Below, piece by piece: positions 17,453 through 26,939 of a stretch of DNA of 64,000 bases. The DNA is from Halomonas fontilapidosi (lineage in GTDB: Bacteria > Pseudomonadota > Gammaproteobacteria > Pseudomonadales > Halomonadaceae), in the NCBI RefSeq assembly GCF_014192285.1, contig NZ_JACHXQ010000011.1, forward strand, positions 1 through 64,000, in the 5' to 3' direction. How positions within the stretch are numbered: position 1 is the first letter of the stretch; each line of letters begins with the position of its first letter. The position numbers were made by a program, and so were the translations under genes. The notes under the pieces are model-generated. The model was not told the origin of the DNA and did not search any database. It saw only the letters and a program-made list of their open reading frames with translations.

Positions 17453-18228
17453 CAGTCGTCCTCGGACGTCGCGTTGCCCTGGCCGTCGCCGCGCAGGGTC
17501 TCCAGCAGGTTGCCGAGCAGCCCCGAGGCGCCGAAGCGCAAGTGAGCTGGCGTAATCCAGGCCACGCCCATCAGGCGCTCGGCGAGTTGCAGATAGGCCA
17601 GGGCGTCCTCGACGGTACGCACGCCACCGGCGGCCTTGAAACCGACGTCGCGGCCGCTGTCACGGATCACGCTCAACAGCGTCTCGGCCGCTTCCAGGGT
17701 GGCGTTGACCGCCACCTTGCCGGTGGAGGTCTTGAGGAAGTCGGCACCGCCTTCCAGGGCCAGCTCGCCGGCGCGGCGGATCAGGGCCGGATCCTTGAGC
17801 TCGCCGGTCTCCAGGATCACCTTGAGCGTGGCATCGCCGGCGGCCTGCTTGCAGGCCTCGACCAGCTCGCGGCCGGTCTCCTCGTCGCCGGCCATCAGGG
17901 CGCGCCAGGGGAAGACCACATCGACCTCGTCGGCGCCGGAGGCCGCGGCCGCGCGGGTTTCGCGGGCGGCCGCCATGATGTCGTCGTTGCCGTGGGGAAA
18001 GTTGGTGACCGTGGCCACCTTGACGATGCCTTCGAGGCCGTGGGCCTTCAGCGCGCGCCGTGCGGTAACCACGAAAGCCGGGTAGATGCAGACCGCCGCC
18101 GGCGTGCCGGCGGGTGTCTTGGCGCTCTGGCAGAGCGCCTCGATGGTAGCGTCGCTGTCGTCGTCATTGAGACTGGTAAGGTCCATCAGCGCCAGGGCCT
18201 GGCGCGCGGCCTGCTGCAGTTCGGTCAT
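17452..18228 (-). CDS. deoC: Deoxyribose-phosphate aldolase
   Basis: Class I aldolase splitting 2-deoxyribose-5-phosphate into acetaldehyde and glyceraldehyde-3-phosphate, the last step of the operon. From the ATG at 18228 the protein has 258 residues, like E. coli DeoC (259). Motifs are [32 protein letters not shown], and [11 protein letters not shown] with the Schiff-base Lys. The open frame continues upstream but that part is antisense or out-of-frame nupC sequence. A 32-base gap separates it from nupC. Confidence 0.96.
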   Translation of the reverse strand: MTELQQAARQALALMDLTSLNDDDSDATIEALCQSAKTPAGTPAAVCIYPAFVVTARRALKAHGLEGIVKVATVTNFPHGNDDIMAAARETRAAAASGADEVDVVFPWRALMAGDEETGRELVEACKQAAGDATLKVILETGELKDPALIRRAGELALEGGADFLKTSTGKVAVNATLEAAETLLSVIRDSGRDVGFKAAGGVRTVEDALAYLQLAERLMGVAWITPAHLRFGASGLLGNLLETLRGDGQGNATSEDD

Positions 18229-18260
18229 GGAAGTTTCCTGTAAATGGTTTAGCGGCTTTT

Positions 18261-19529
18261 TCAGCTGCCCAGGGCGAGAAAGAAGCCGGCGATGGAGGCC
18301 GACATCAGGTTGGAGAGCGTGCCGGCCAGCACGGCCTTGAGGCCGAACCGTGCGATCTCGTGGCGGCGGCTCGGCGCGATGCTGCCCAGGCCACCGAGCA
18401 GGATGGCAATCGAGGCCAGGTTGGCAAAGCCGCACAGGGCGAAGGAGAGGATGGCCATGGTATGCGGCGTCATCGTCTGACCGGTCGCCGCAACCACTTC
18501 CTCGCCGCTCAGGTAGGGGGCCAGGTTGATGTAGGCCACGAACTCGTTGACCACCACTTTCTGGCCGATAAAGGAGCCGGCCAGGGTGGCTTCTTCCCAG
18601 GGCACGCCGAGCAGGAAGGCCAGCGGGGCGAATAGCCAGCCGAGGATCCACTCCAGGCTCAGCGCCTCGAACCCGAACCAGCCGCCGATGCCGCCCAGCA
18701 TGCCGTTGATCAGCGCGATCAGGCCGATGAAGGCAATCAGCATGGCCCCCACGTTGGCGGCCAGCTTCAGGCCCGAGCTCGCACCGGCCGCGGCGGCGTC
18801 GAGCACGTTGCTGGGCCGGTCCGGTTCCTCCTCCTGCTCCTCCTCAACCTTCGAGACACTGTCCTCCGGCGCTCGGGTCTCGGGCATGATCAGCTTGGCG
18901 AACAGCAGTCCACCCGGGGCGGCCATGAAGGAGGCGGCCACCAGGTACTCCATGGGCACGCCCATGGCAGCGTAGCCGGCCAGCACCGAGCCGGCCACCG
19001 AGGCCAGGCCACCGCACATCACGGCAAACAGCTGGGAAGGCGTCATGCGGGCAATGAAGGGCCGCACCACCAGCGGTGCTTCGGTCTGGCCGACGAAGAT
19101 ATTGGCGGTGGCGGAGAGCGACTCGGTGCGTGAGGTACCCAGCGCTTTCTGCAGGGCCCCGCCAAGCAGGCGGATCACCCACTGCATGATCCCCAGGTAG
19201 TAGAGCACGGCAATCAGTGACGAGAAGAAGATGATGACCGGCAGTACCTTGATCGCGAAGACGAAGCCGATGTTATCCACCTCGGCGAGGCCTCCGAAGA
19301 CAAAGCTGATGCCGTCGTTGGCGTAGAGCACGACCTGGCTGACGCCGTCGGAAATGGTCTTGAGCACCGTCTGCCCGAAGGGCACGTAGAGCACGAAAGC
19401 GCCGATGCCGGCCTGGATGGCAAAGGCACCCACGACGGTCCGCATGCGGATGGCGCGGCGATCGTAGGAGAAGATGAGGGCGATGGCCACGAGGGTCATC
19501 ATGCCCACCAGGCTCATGAAGAGGGTCAT
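18261..19529 (-). CDS. nupC: Concentrative nucleoside transporter (CNT/NupC type)
   Basis: Cation-coupled inner-membrane nucleoside importer, 422 residues with about eight membrane segments and re-entrant loops. Long stretches match the Vibrio cholerae CNT of known structure, for example [35 protein letters not shown] and the [12 protein letters not shown] segment. V. cholerae CNT uses sodium, which would suit a halophile, but coupling ion is inferred. It is the first gene of the operon, so uptake and breakdown of nucleosides are expressed together. Its promoter overlaps the DeoR-type operator array. Confidence 0.95.
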   Translation of the reverse strand: MTLFMSLVGMMTLVAIALIFSYDRRAIRMRTVVGAFAIQAGIGAFVLYVPFGQTVLKTISDGVSQVVLYANDGISFVFGGLAEVDNIGFVFAIKVLPVIIFFSSLIAVLYYLGIMQWVIRLLGGALQKALGTSRTESLSATANIFVGQTEAPLVVRPFIARMTPSQLFAVMCGGLASVAGSVLAGYAAMGVPMEYLVAASFMAAPGGLLFAKLIMPETRAPEDSVSKVEEEQEEEPDRPSNVLDAAAAGASSGLKLAANVGAMLIAFIGLIALINGMLGGIGGWFGFEALSLEWILGWLFAPLAFLLGVPWEEATLAGSFIGQKVVVNEFVAYINLAPYLSGEEVVAATGQTMTPHTMAILSFALCGFANLASIAILLGGLGSIAPSRRHEIARFGLKAVLAGTLSNLMSASIAGFFLALGS

Positions 19530-19594
19530 GGGAGCACCTGTCTGACGGGGCGGCCTGGGGTGGCAGGCATCCGGGTGAGTGTGAGGTGCAAACT

Positions 19595-19621
19595 ATAACA
19601 TTTGGTGTTATTTTTCTAACA
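19595..19621. promoter_or_regulatory. DeoR-type operator array
   Basis: Three half-sites alternate in orientation: ATAACA (19595-19600), TGTTAT (19606-19611) and CTAACA (19616-19621). The right-hand pair reads TGTTATTTTTCTAACA and matches the E. coli DeoR operator (TGTTAGAATTCTAACA) at 13 of 16 bases. It lies between divergent nupC and deoR. A possible nupC -10 element (TATAGT on the minus strand) abuts it, so binding would block transcription of the deo operon and perhaps deoR. Confidence 0.8.
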
Positions 19622-19659
19622 TCTTTCTCCTCATCGGGTCGTTGAAAGTATGGCAGCAC

Positions 19660-20394
19660 ATGAATGAACGCAGTGTCCGGCGACTCGCCCGGCTGAGTGA
19701 TGCCCTGGCGGGCGGTGGCAGTCTGCACCTGCATGATGCGGCGGAACTCTGCGGCGTCTCGGAGATGACTATCCGCCGTGACTTGGCCGCCGGAGATGGC
19801 AAGTTGCGGCTAATGGGCGGCCACCTGGTGCGCAGCGACGATCCGCGCTACGCACCGCACTACGACCTGGCCGTACAGCAGGACCGCCATGCCGAGGCCA
19901 AGCGCCGACTCTGTGCCTTGGCCTCCCGACATATCGAGCCCGGCGACACCCTGTTCATCGATTGCGGCACGACGCTGATGCCATTAGCCGCGGCTCTGCC
20001 AGCCGACGCCTCGCTGACCGTGGTGACCTATGCCCTGAACGTGGCCAACGCGGTCAGTGCTCTGCCGGGGGTGTGCCTGATCCTGCTGGGCGGGGTCTAC
20101 CATGGCTCGTCGCGCTCCTTCGCCAGTGACACCATGGGCGATGCCATTCGACGTCTCGGCATCAACAAGGCCTTCCTCTCCGCGGCGGGAGTGCATCGCG
20201 AGAGGGGCCTGAGCTGTTTTCATTTCCATGAGGTGGCGCCCAAGCAGGCAGCGATCGCCACCGCGGCGCACCGCCTGCTGGTCGTGGACGAGAGCAAGCT
20301 GGGCGTGATTCGCCCGGCGCGTTTCGCTGCCTTCGAGGAGGTCGACGAGCTCATCACCGACGGCGAGCGTGCCATGGCGGCCGGATCGGTTTGA
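19660..20394 (+). CDS. deoR: DeoR, deoxyribonucleoside operon repressor
   Basis: DeoR-family transcription factor, 244 residues from the ATG at 19660; a TTG at 19642 is an alternative. The N-terminal helix-turn-helix reads LHLHDAAELCGVSEMTIRRD, nearly the same as E. coli DeoR. The effector domain contains LFIDCGTTLMP, FLSAAGVHRERGLSCF and LLVVDESKLGVIRPAR, again matching E. coli DeoR rather than the sugar-operon paralogues. In E. coli the inducer is deoxyribose-5-phosphate. The gene faces nupC-deoCABD-cdd across a matching operator. Confidence 0.93.
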   Translation: MNERSVRRLARLSDALAGGGSLHLHDAAELCGVSEMTIRRDLAAGDGKLRLMGGHLVRSDDPRYAPHYDLAVQQDRHAEAKRRLCALASRHIEPGDTLFIDCGTTLMPLAAALPADASLTVVTYALNVANAVSALPGVCLILLGGVYHGSSRSFASDTMGDAIRRLGINKAFLSAAGVHRERGLSCFHFHEVAPKQAAIATAAHRLLVVDESKLGVIRPARFAAFEEVDELITDGERAMAAGSV

Positions 20395-20441
20395 TGTGGG
20401 CGGCCGAAACCTGTCCGGAATCAAGGCGTAGCGGTCAAAGG

Positions 20442-20476
20442 GTTGCTAACTTGTTAAAGGTGAGACATACAATAGC
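20442..20476 (+). promoter_or_regulatory. Weak promoter candidate for the CBS/BON gene
   Basis: TTGCTA near 20442 and TACAAT near 20467 resemble -35 and -10 boxes but are 19 bases apart. It is the best match in the 111 bases after deoR. Confidence 0.25.
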
Positions 20477-20505
20477 GTCCCCTAATCGTTCGGAGATTCC
20501 ATCCC

Positions 20506-21189
20506 ATGCAAGCCGCAGATGTCATGACCCCCAACGTGATTACGGTCACTCCCGACAGCGAAGTCAGCGAGATCGCCAGCCTGCTGCTGGAGCACGGCAT
20601 CAGTGCCGTGCCAGTGGTGGATGCCGATGACAATGTGCTCGGCATCGTCAGCGAAGGGGACTTGATTCGCCGAGTCGAGAACAACGGCGACCAGCACAAG
20701 TCCTGGTGGCTGAAGCTCTTCAGCGGTGGCGGCAACGCCGTCGACTACGTCAAGAGTCATGGCCGCAAGGCCGGTGAGGTCATGACGCCACATCCCCTCA
20801 CCATCAACGAGGATGAACCACTGCACAATATCGCCGCGTTGCTCGAGAAGCGTCATATCAAGCGTGTACCGGTGGTGCGGGACGGTAAGCTGGTGGGCAT
20901 CGTCAGCCGTGCCAACCTGCTGCGCGGTTTCTCGGTGAACCGCCAGCCGGCCGGCGGCGACGACGACCGGGCGATCCGTGATGCCATCGTCAAGGAAGTG
21001 GACGACAACACCGGCGTCATGGTCGACCGGCTCAACATCATCGTGTCCGACGGCAAGGTGCAGCTCTGGGGGCTGGTGGACAGCAAGGAACAACGCTGGG
21101 CCGTTCAGGTCGCGGCGGAGAACATCGACGGTGTGAAGGAAGTGGAGAACAACCTGGGCTTCATGCCACGAGGCATGGGCGGCTACTGA
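20506..21189 (+). CDS. CBS-pair and BON domain protein
   Basis: 227-residue soluble protein. The first CBS motif (residues 1-60: ADVMTPNVITVTPDSEV, ending LGIVSEGDLIRR) and the second (about 85-145: VMTPHPLTINEDEP, ending VGIVSRANLLRG) form a Bateman module that usually binds adenine nucleotides. A C-terminal BON domain (about 150-222: ending KEVENNLGFMP) may bind membranes or ligands. This architecture is common in proteobacteria but its target is unknown. It is a single gene with its own terminator. Confidence 0.9.
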   Translation: MQAADVMTPNVITVTPDSEVSEIASLLLEHGISAVPVVDADDNVLGIVSEGDLIRRVENNGDQHKSWWLKLFSGGGNAVDYVKSHGRKAGEVMTPHPLTINEDEPLHNIAALLEKRHIKRVPVVRDGKLVGIVSRANLLRGFSVNRQPAGGDDDRAIRDAIVKEVDDNTGVMVDRLNIIVSDGKVQLWGLVDSKEQRWAVQVAAENIDGVKEVENNLGFMPRGMGGY

Positions 21190-21213
21190 GGTCACGACCT
21201 CTCGGCGCATGCA

Positions 21214-21245
21214 ACAGCGGGGCGGCCAGATGGCCGCCCCGCTGT
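21214..21245 (+). terminator. Intrinsic terminator after the CBS/BON gene
   Basis: Fifteen-base perfect arms (ACAGCGGGGCGGCCA and its complement) enclose a two-base GA loop 25 bases past the stop. A T-poor tail (TCGTTA) follows. It also faces the convergent aminotransferase. Confidence 0.8.
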
Positions 21246-21304
21246 CGTTAAAGGTCCGTCATGATCGAGTGCTGGGCTCTCACCCTGATGTAATGCGTGG
21301 CGAC

Positions 21305-22441
21305 TCAGTCGTCGGCGCTGCGCACCTTGGTCAGGGCCGTTTCCAGACTCTCGAGAGTGCGCTCCGGGTGGTGGAGTTTATCGAGGCCGAACAAGCCAAT
21401 GCGGAAGGCACGATAATCGTTGCCTTCGTCACACATCAGCGGCACGCCCGCCGCCACCTGAACACCGGCCGCGAGGAACTTGCCGACGATGCCCTCGTCG
21501 CGGGTGTAGCAGACCACCACGCCGGGCGCTTCGAAGCCGGGCGCCGCAACGCTGCGAAAGCCGTGTTCGGCGAGCATCCCGCGAACCCGGCGGCCGACTT
21601 CCCACTGCTCGTCACGTACCTTGTTGAAGCCATATTCCCGGGTTTCGCGCATCACATCGCGCAGCTGGCGCAGGCCGTCGGTGGGCAGGGTGGCGTGATA
21701 GGCATGGCTGCCGGTCTCGTAGGTTTCCATGATCGACAGCCACTTCTTCAGGTCGCAGGCGAAGCTGGTGCTGGTCGTCTCCTCGATGATCTCACGAGCC
21801 TGGCGAGAGAGCATGACCATGCCGCAGCAGGGGCTGGCGCTCCAGCCCTTCTGCGGGGCACTGACCAGCACGTCGACGCCGATGTCCTGCATGTCGACCC
21901 AGAGGGTGCCGGAGGCAATGCAGTCGAGCACAAATAGGCCACCCTGCTCGTGGATGGCATCGGCGATCTGGCGCAGGTAGTCATCCGGCAACAGCATGCC
22001 CGAAGAGGTTTCCACATGCGGGGCGAAGACGATATCGGGCTGCTGGTCATGGATAGACTCGACCACCTCCTCGATGGGGGGTGGAGCGAAGGGCGAGGTC
22101 TGATCATCATCGTCGAGGCGACGCGCCTTGAGCACGTCGACCTCGGCGGGGATCTGGCCCATATCGAGGATCTGGCTCCAGCGGTAGCTAAACCAGCCGT
22201 TGCGGATCACCAGGCAGCTGCGCCCCTTGGCGAACTGGCGCGCTACGGCCTCCATGCCGAAGGTCCCGCTCCCGGGAACGATCACCGTCGAGTGGGCGTT
22301 ATACACCTCTTTCAGCGTGGAGGAGACGTCACGCATCACGCCCTGAAAGCTCTGCGACATATGGTTCAGGGCGCGGTCGGTGTAGACCACCGAGTATTCG
22401 AGCAGTCCATCTGGGTCGACATCGGGTAGCAAGCCGGCCAT
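21305..22441 (-). CDS. Class V aminotransferase (alanine-glyoxylate / serine-pyruvate type)
   Basis: PLP enzyme of fold type I, 378 residues from the ATG at 22441. That ATG has GGAG seven bases upstream, while the ATG four codons earlier has no ribosome site. Readable features are VIVPGSGTFGMEA (cofactor phosphate region), FVLDCIASGTLWVD with the pyridine-N Asp, and the Schiff-base Lys in VSAPQKGWSAS. Family members use alanine, serine or aminoethylphosphonate as donor and glyoxylate or pyruvate as acceptor; the substrate cannot be fixed here. It lies 127 bases downstream of pta on the same strand and may be a separate unit. Confidence 0.85.
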   Translation of the reverse strand: MAGLLPDVDPDGLLEYSVVYTDRALNHMSQSFQGVMRDVSSTLKEVYNAHSTVIVPGSGTFGMEAVARQFAKGRSCLVIRNGWFSYRWSQILDMGQIPAEVDVLKARRLDDDDQTSPFAPPPIEEVVESIHDQQPDIVFAPHVETSSGMLLPDDYLRQIADAIHEQGGLFVLDCIASGTLWVDMQDIGVDVLVSAPQKGWSASPCCGMVMLSRQAREIIEETTSTSFACDLKKWLSIMETYETGSHAYHATLPTDGLRQLRDVMRETREYGFNKVRDEQWEVGRRVRGMLAEHGFRSVAAPGFEAPGVVVCYTRDEGIVGKFLAAGVQVAAGVPLMCDEGNDYRAFRIGLFGLDKLHHPERTLESLETALTKVRSADD

Positions 22442-22568
22442 TTCGTTCTCCATGTTGATTCGTGCCTTCCGGGGCGAAGGCTGCAGGTGCCTAAAGCATA
22501 TGCCCATTGATGCGTTGCGACCAGCCATGTGCCGCCATCGGGCCTGCGGCACGGGCCATTCGGCGCTC

Positions 22569-24764
22569 TTAGTCGGGCGAGGCTGCATTGCTTTGCTGAG
22601 CCGCCTGAATGGCGGTCAGGGCGATGGTGTAGACGATGTCATCGACCAGGGCGCCACGAGAGAGGTCATTCACCGGCTTGTTGAGGCCCTGCAGCATGGG
22701 GCCGACGCTGACCACGCCGGCACTGCGCTGGACCGCCTTGTAGGTGGTGTTGCCGGTGTTGAGGTCGGGGAAGACGAAGACCGTGGCGCGCCCCGCCACC
22801 GGGGAGTCGGGGGCCTTCTGGCGGCCCACGCTCTCGATGGCCGCGGCGTCATACTGCAGCGGGCCGTCGATGCACAGCGCGGGCTCGCGCTCCCGGGCGA
22901 TCCGGGTGGCCTGGCGGACCTTCTCCACGTCGGCGCCACTGCCGGATTCACCGGTAGAGTAGCTGATCATGGCCACCCGAGGTTCGATGCCGAAGGCCGC
23001 GGCGGAACGGGCGCTCTGGATGGCGATTTCGGCCAGCGTCTCGGCATCCGGGTCGGGATTCACGGCGCAGTCGCCGTAGACCACCACCTGCTCGGGCAGC
23101 AGCATGAAGAAGATCGAGGACACCTGCCGATAGCCCGGTGCCGTCTTGATCAGCTGAAAGGCGGGGCGCACGGTATTGGCGGTAGTGTGGATCGCACCGG
23201 AGACCAGGCCATCCACCTCATTCTCGGCCAGCATCATGGTGCCGAGTACCACGTTGTCCTGTAGTTGGTCGCTGGCGGTCAGCGCGTTGAGCTTGTCGCG
23301 GCGTCGTTCGACCATCGAGGCCACGTAGTCGTCGCGAATGCGGGCGGGGTCGAGGATCTCGAGCGCCTCGGGTAGCTCGATGCCGCGCTGTCGGGCGACG
23401 TCCTCGACCTCCTCGCGCCTGGCCAGCAGCACGCAGCGGGCGATGCCACGCTGCTGGCAGAGCACGGCGGCTTCCACGGTGCGCGGCTCGCTGCCCTCAG
23501 GCAGCACGATGCGCTTGCTTGCCTGTTGAGCCAGCTTGACCAGCTGATGACGGAAGGCGGCGGGAGAGAGTCGGCTCGGATAGCCGCGGCTGAGGTTCTC
23601 CTTGAGCCACTGCAGGTCGAGGTGGTCGGCGACGAAGCGCGTCACCTGTTCGGCCCGCTCCGGGTCGTCGATGGGGATGTCGTTGGCCATGCGATCGAGG
23701 CGTTGGGCCGTGGCAAAGCTGTCGGAGTCCACCGCCATCACCGGCAGCCCGCTGCGCAGCGCCGGCCGGCAGAACTCGATCATGGCCTCATCGGGCAATT
23801 CGCCATGGCTCAGCAGGATGCCTGCAAGAGGCACGCCGTTCATGGTCGCGAGGGCGGCGGCGAGCAGGTTGTCATCACGGTCGCCGGGCGTGACCAGCAG
23901 ACGCCCCGGACGGAACACGTGCAGGGCGTGGGAGGCGCTGCGCGCGCAGAGGCTGGTGCCCAGTACGCGACGGCTGGCGGCCTCGCCCTCGTGCAGGAAG
24001 CGTGCTTCCAGCGCACGGGCGACGTCCAGCACCCGCGGTGCCGAGAGGGTCGCATGCCAGGGCACCGCGCCGATCAGGTTGAAGCGCTCACTACCCAGGG
24101 CGGGCAGGTAGCGGCTCAGGTCGTCCATCAGCTGCGCATCGCGTCGGGCGGCGAGCTCGGGGGCCGCCAGCGATGCGGCGTCGTCGCCATCCGGCAGGGG
24201 ACGCAGCCGCATCAGGATGCAGCCCAGGGTGCGCGGCGAGTCGACGCCATCGAAGGCCTGGGCATGCATGTCGAGGCGTTCTGCCAGATCCCGGGGATCA
24301 CTCAGGTCGCCGTCGGCGACGAGAATGATGCGGGCATTGAGGGCATGGGCCAGCTGGGCATTGAGCTGCGTCGCATAGCTGCTGTGCGGGCTGGGCGCCA
24401 TCCCCTCGATCACCACCAGCTCCGGGGCGTCGCCCGACGCCGGGGTGGCGACCCGGGCATGGCGCTCCACGGCCTCCTCCATCAGCTCGTCGCTGCGGTC
24501 CTCTCTTAGCAGGCGTTCCAGCCTGGCCTGGGACAGCGGTGATGGCGGTGCCAGCCCCAGTGTGCTGGCCGCCAGGGCGCAGGATCGCTCCGGCCCGTCG
24601 CCGTTGAGCTCGTCCTGTCGGAACGGTTTGAGAAAGCCGGCCTTGAGCCCCAGGGTATCCAGGGCACGGATCAGGCCCAGACAGGCCGACGTCAGGCCCA
24701 CGCCGCTGTCGGTAGGCACCAGCAGCAGGTTGCGGGGCTCGGGACGATGGTCAAGTGGCGTCAT
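22569..24764 (-). CDS. pta: Phosphate acetyltransferase, long form
   Basis: Converts acetyl-CoA and phosphate to acetyl phosphate and CoA. The 731-residue protein has the N-terminal P-loop-like domain ([17 protein letters not shown]), a central DRTGG domain, and the C-terminal catalytic domain with [31 protein letters not shown] and [14 protein letters not shown]. This is the E. coli-type architecture (714 residues). The ATG at 24764 lies inside the end of ackA (14-base overlap), so ackA and pta are translationally coupled. Confidence 0.96.
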   Translation of the reverse strand: MTPLDHRPEPRNLLLVPTDSGVGLTSACLGLIRALDTLGLKAGFLKPFRQDELNGDGPERSCALAASTLGLAPPSPLSQARLERLLREDRSDELMEEAVERHARVATPASGDAPELVVIEGMAPSPHSSYATQLNAQLAHALNARIILVADGDLSDPRDLAERLDMHAQAFDGVDSPRTLGCILMRLRPLPDGDDAASLAAPELAARRDAQLMDDLSRYLPALGSERFNLIGAVPWHATLSAPRVLDVARALEARFLHEGEAASRRVLGTSLCARSASHALHVFRPGRLLVTPGDRDDNLLAAALATMNGVPLAGILLSHGELPDEAMIEFCRPALRSGLPVMAVDSDSFATAQRLDRMANDIPIDDPERAEQVTRFVADHLDLQWLKENLSRGYPSRLSPAAFRHQLVKLAQQASKRIVLPEGSEPRTVEAAVLCQQRGIARCVLLARREEVEDVARQRGIELPEALEILDPARIRDDYVASMVERRRDKLNALTASDQLQDNVVLGTMMLAENEVDGLVSGAIHTTANTVRPAFQLIKTAPGYRQVSSIFFMLLPEQVVVYGDCAVNPDPDAETLAEIAIQSARSAAAFGIEPRVAMISYSTGESGSGADVEKVRQATRIAREREPALCIDGPLQYDAAAIESVGRQKAPDSPVAGRATVFVFPDLNTGNTTYKAVQRSAGVVSVGPMLQGLNKPVNDLSRGALVDDIVYTIALTAIQAAQQSNAASPD

Positions 24765-25944
24765 GATGGCTCTCTTGCAGCAGCTGGCGGGTTTCCTCGG
24801 CGATACGGCCCTCTTCATCGGTGGGGATGACCCACACTTGGGGACCGCCCGCCGCGGGGTCGATGCGGCCCTCGCGGCCGCCCACAGTAGCGGCGTTGGC
24901 CCTGGCGGCCAGTTTCAGGCCGAAGTGGGGAAGCTGTTCGATCACTCGCGCACGTACGGCGCTGGCATTCTCGCCAATGCCGCCGGTAAAGGCGATGCCA
25001 TCCAGACGAGGCAGCGCGCAGGAGAGGCTCGCCAGCGACTTGGCCACGCGGTAGCAGAACACCTCGATGGCCAACACCGCGCCCGAGTGGTGCTCGGCCG
25101 CGGCCTGCTCGAGGCGACGCATGTCATTGGAGAGGCCGGAGAGCCCCAGCAGGCCGCTCTGCTTGTTGAGCAGGGTGTCGATACGCTCGATCGACCAGCC
25201 CAGCTGGCGGGCCAGGTGAGCATGCAGGCCCGGGTCGACGTCGCCGCTGCGAGTGCCCATTACCAGGCCTTCCAGCGGTGTCAGCCCCATGCTGGTATCG
25301 ACGCTTTCTCCCTGCCAGACCGCGCAGGTAGAGCAGCCGTTGCCCAGGTGGGCGATCAGCCAGCCGCCATGGGGGCGCTCGCTTACGGTCTCGAGTCGCG
25401 CACTCACGTGCGCATGGCTGCTGCCATGGAAGCCGTAGCGGCGGATGCCGTGGTTGCGATAGAGGCCTTCCGGCAGCGCATAGCGATAGGCCCGAGGCGG
25501 CAGGGTTTGATGGAAGGCGGTATCGAAGACCGCCACCTGAGGCAGGTCGGGGAAGAGCGCCAGGGTCGCGGTTACCCCCGCGAGATTGGCCGGGTTGTGC
25601 AGCGGTGCCAGGGCGCCGGTGGCCTCGATGGCCCGCTGCACGCCGGCATCCAGGCGCGTGGCGCGGGTGAAGCGCTCACCGCCATGCACGATGCGATGTC
25701 CCACCGCCACGGGGTGCTGCCCCTCCAGGCTTTCCAGGATCGCCTTCATGGCTTCGCTGTGATCGGCACCGTGCAGCGGGCGCGAGAACGCTCGGCCGGC
25801 GCCGTCGACTCCCGTGAGGCGAGCATCCACGCCACGCAGGCGCTCGGCCTGACCGGCCAGGCGAGATTCGTCGGGAGCCGCGGGGACGAGAGCGTACTTG
25901 ATGGACGAGGAACCGCAGTTGATCACCAGTATCGGATCGTTCAT
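24751..25944 (-). CDS. ackA: Acetate kinase
   Basis: ASKHA-fold kinase interconverting acetyl phosphate plus ADP and acetate plus ATP. The 397-residue protein starts [19 protein letters not shown]. It has the catalytic region [17 protein letters not shown], the phosphate-binding HLGNGCS and [19 protein letters not shown], and FTGGIGENA. The start at 25944 fits the family N-terminus; the 41 upstream codons do not. It is first in the ackA-pta pair. An inverted repeat TTGCA-G-TGCAA at 26023-26033 lies upstream. Confidence 0.96.
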   Translation of the reverse strand: MNDPILVINCGSSSIKYALVPAAPDESRLAGQAERLRGVDARLTGVDGAGRAFSRPLHGADHSEAMKAILESLEGQHPVAVGHRIVHGGERFTRATRLDAGVQRAIEATGALAPLHNPANLAGVTATLALFPDLPQVAVFDTAFHQTLPPRAYRYALPEGLYRNHGIRRYGFHGSSHAHVSARLETVSERPHGGWLIAHLGNGCSTCAVWQGESVDTSMGLTPLEGLVMGTRSGDVDPGLHAHLARQLGWSIERIDTLLNKQSGLLGLSGLSNDMRRLEQAAAEHHSGAVLAIEVFCYRVAKSLASLSCALPRLDGIAFTGGIGENASAVRARVIEQLPHFGLKLAARANAATVGGREGRIDPAAGGPQVWVIPTDEEGRIAEETRQLLQESHHDAT

Positions 25945-26022
25945 GTCGCGTCCTGTCAGGGGTGTCGGGTGCGCGGAGGGTGTCAGTGGCGACTGGCGCC
26001 GCGGCAAGGTGAATCTAGCATG

Positions 26023-26033
26023 TTGCAGTGCAA
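26023..26033. promoter_or_regulatory. Small palindrome upstream of ackA
   Basis: TTGCA-G-TGCAA, 79 bases before the ackA start, is a perfect inverted repeat in the probable promoter region. It fits a TGCRNYGCA pattern that I associate with PhaR-type regulators, but this link is tentative. Confidence 0.25.
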
Positions 26034-26175
26034 GATGCAGTGACTTCAACGGCTTGAGGGCAAGCACCTAGCCCCTTTGGCTATTTGCTGGGCGGCCCAT
26101 GTTGCACGTTAGTCGAAGCTGTACCAGAATGAAGATTGCGTGGGGAAACGCTGTTTCCTAACTTGGAGGTTGACC

Positions 26176-26679
26176 ATGAAGACCATCACGATTTCCGCCG
26201 TTTGCGCCGCCCTGCTGCTGGCCGGGGCTACCGCCCATGCCCAGGGCAGCCCGATGAACTATCAGCCCAGCCCCTACCTCGGTGGCGACGTGCTGTTCTG
26301 GGACCTCGACCCTGACCGGGGCCACAGCTTCGACAGCACCGGCCTGCGTCTGCGGGCCGGCGTGGCGTTCAACGACTATTTCGCCCTGGAAGGCCATCTT
26401 GGCACCGGCGGCTCAGACGGCAATGTCGAACTGGACTACCTGGCCGGTGGCTATGCCAAGGGCATCGTGCCGATCGCCCCGGAGTTCCGCCTCTATGGTC
26501 TGGCAGGCTTCACCGAAGTAGATCTCGACGTGGATGACGAGAGCGGCTTCTCCTACGGTGCCGGCGCCGAGTTCGACATGACGCCCAGCCTCGCGGTGGG
26601 CGCGGACTACATGCGCTACCTGGACGATTCGAACTACACCTTCGATGCGGCGAGTCTCGGGGTAACGTTCCGCTTCTGA
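26176..26679 (+). CDS. Small outer-membrane beta-barrel protein
   Basis: 167-residue secreted protein. A signal peptide (residues 1-22, cut after AHA) is followed by alternating amphipathic strands rich in Gly, Tyr and Asp, ending in the C-terminal aromatic LGVTFRF required for BAM insertion. It resembles the OmpA-like or porin-family 8-strand barrels with no extra periplasmic domain. TTGGAGG precedes the ATG. The mature protein is strongly acidic, as expected in a halophile. It is monocistronic with its own terminator. Function is unknown. Confidence 0.82.
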   Translation: MKTITISAVCAALLLAGATAHAQGSPMNYQPSPYLGGDVLFWDLDPDRGHSFDSTGLRLRAGVAFNDYFALEGHLGTGGSDGNVELDYLAGGYAKGIVPIAPEFRLYGLAGFTEVDLDVDDESGFSYGAGAEFDMTPSLAVGADYMRYLDDSNYTFDAASLGVTFRF

Positions 26680-26702
26680 ACGTTTGCCCCATGCGTCACC
26701 AC

Positions 26703-26742
26703 GACGTCCCTCGGTTGCCCGCCGTGGGGCGTCTGTTTTTTT
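26703..26742 (+). terminator. Intrinsic terminator after the outer-membrane protein gene
   Basis: An eight-pair stem (GACGTCCC with GGGGCGTC, one G-T pair) closes a 15-base loop and is followed by TGTTTTTTT. It starts 24 bases after the stop. Confidence 0.85.
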
Positions 26743-26939
26743 ATGGTGCATTCAGCTAGTGCATTCAGGCTGCCCCCGAGTGACGTATCTGACGCGCCGT
26801 GTTGTCGAGGGGGCCGTACCGACGGGAGTGATCAAGGATGGCTGGCGGTTGCCAGGCGTTCTGCCAGCAAATGGCACATTTCATGCAGTGTGCTTTGTGT
26901 CCATCGTCCAGCGACTGTCTCTGCCCGGGAGCTCTCCTC

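Noticed and set aside
24445-26043. 532-codon plus-strand frame across pta and ackA
   Set aside because: It has no recognisable domain and lies wholly antisense to two clear genes.
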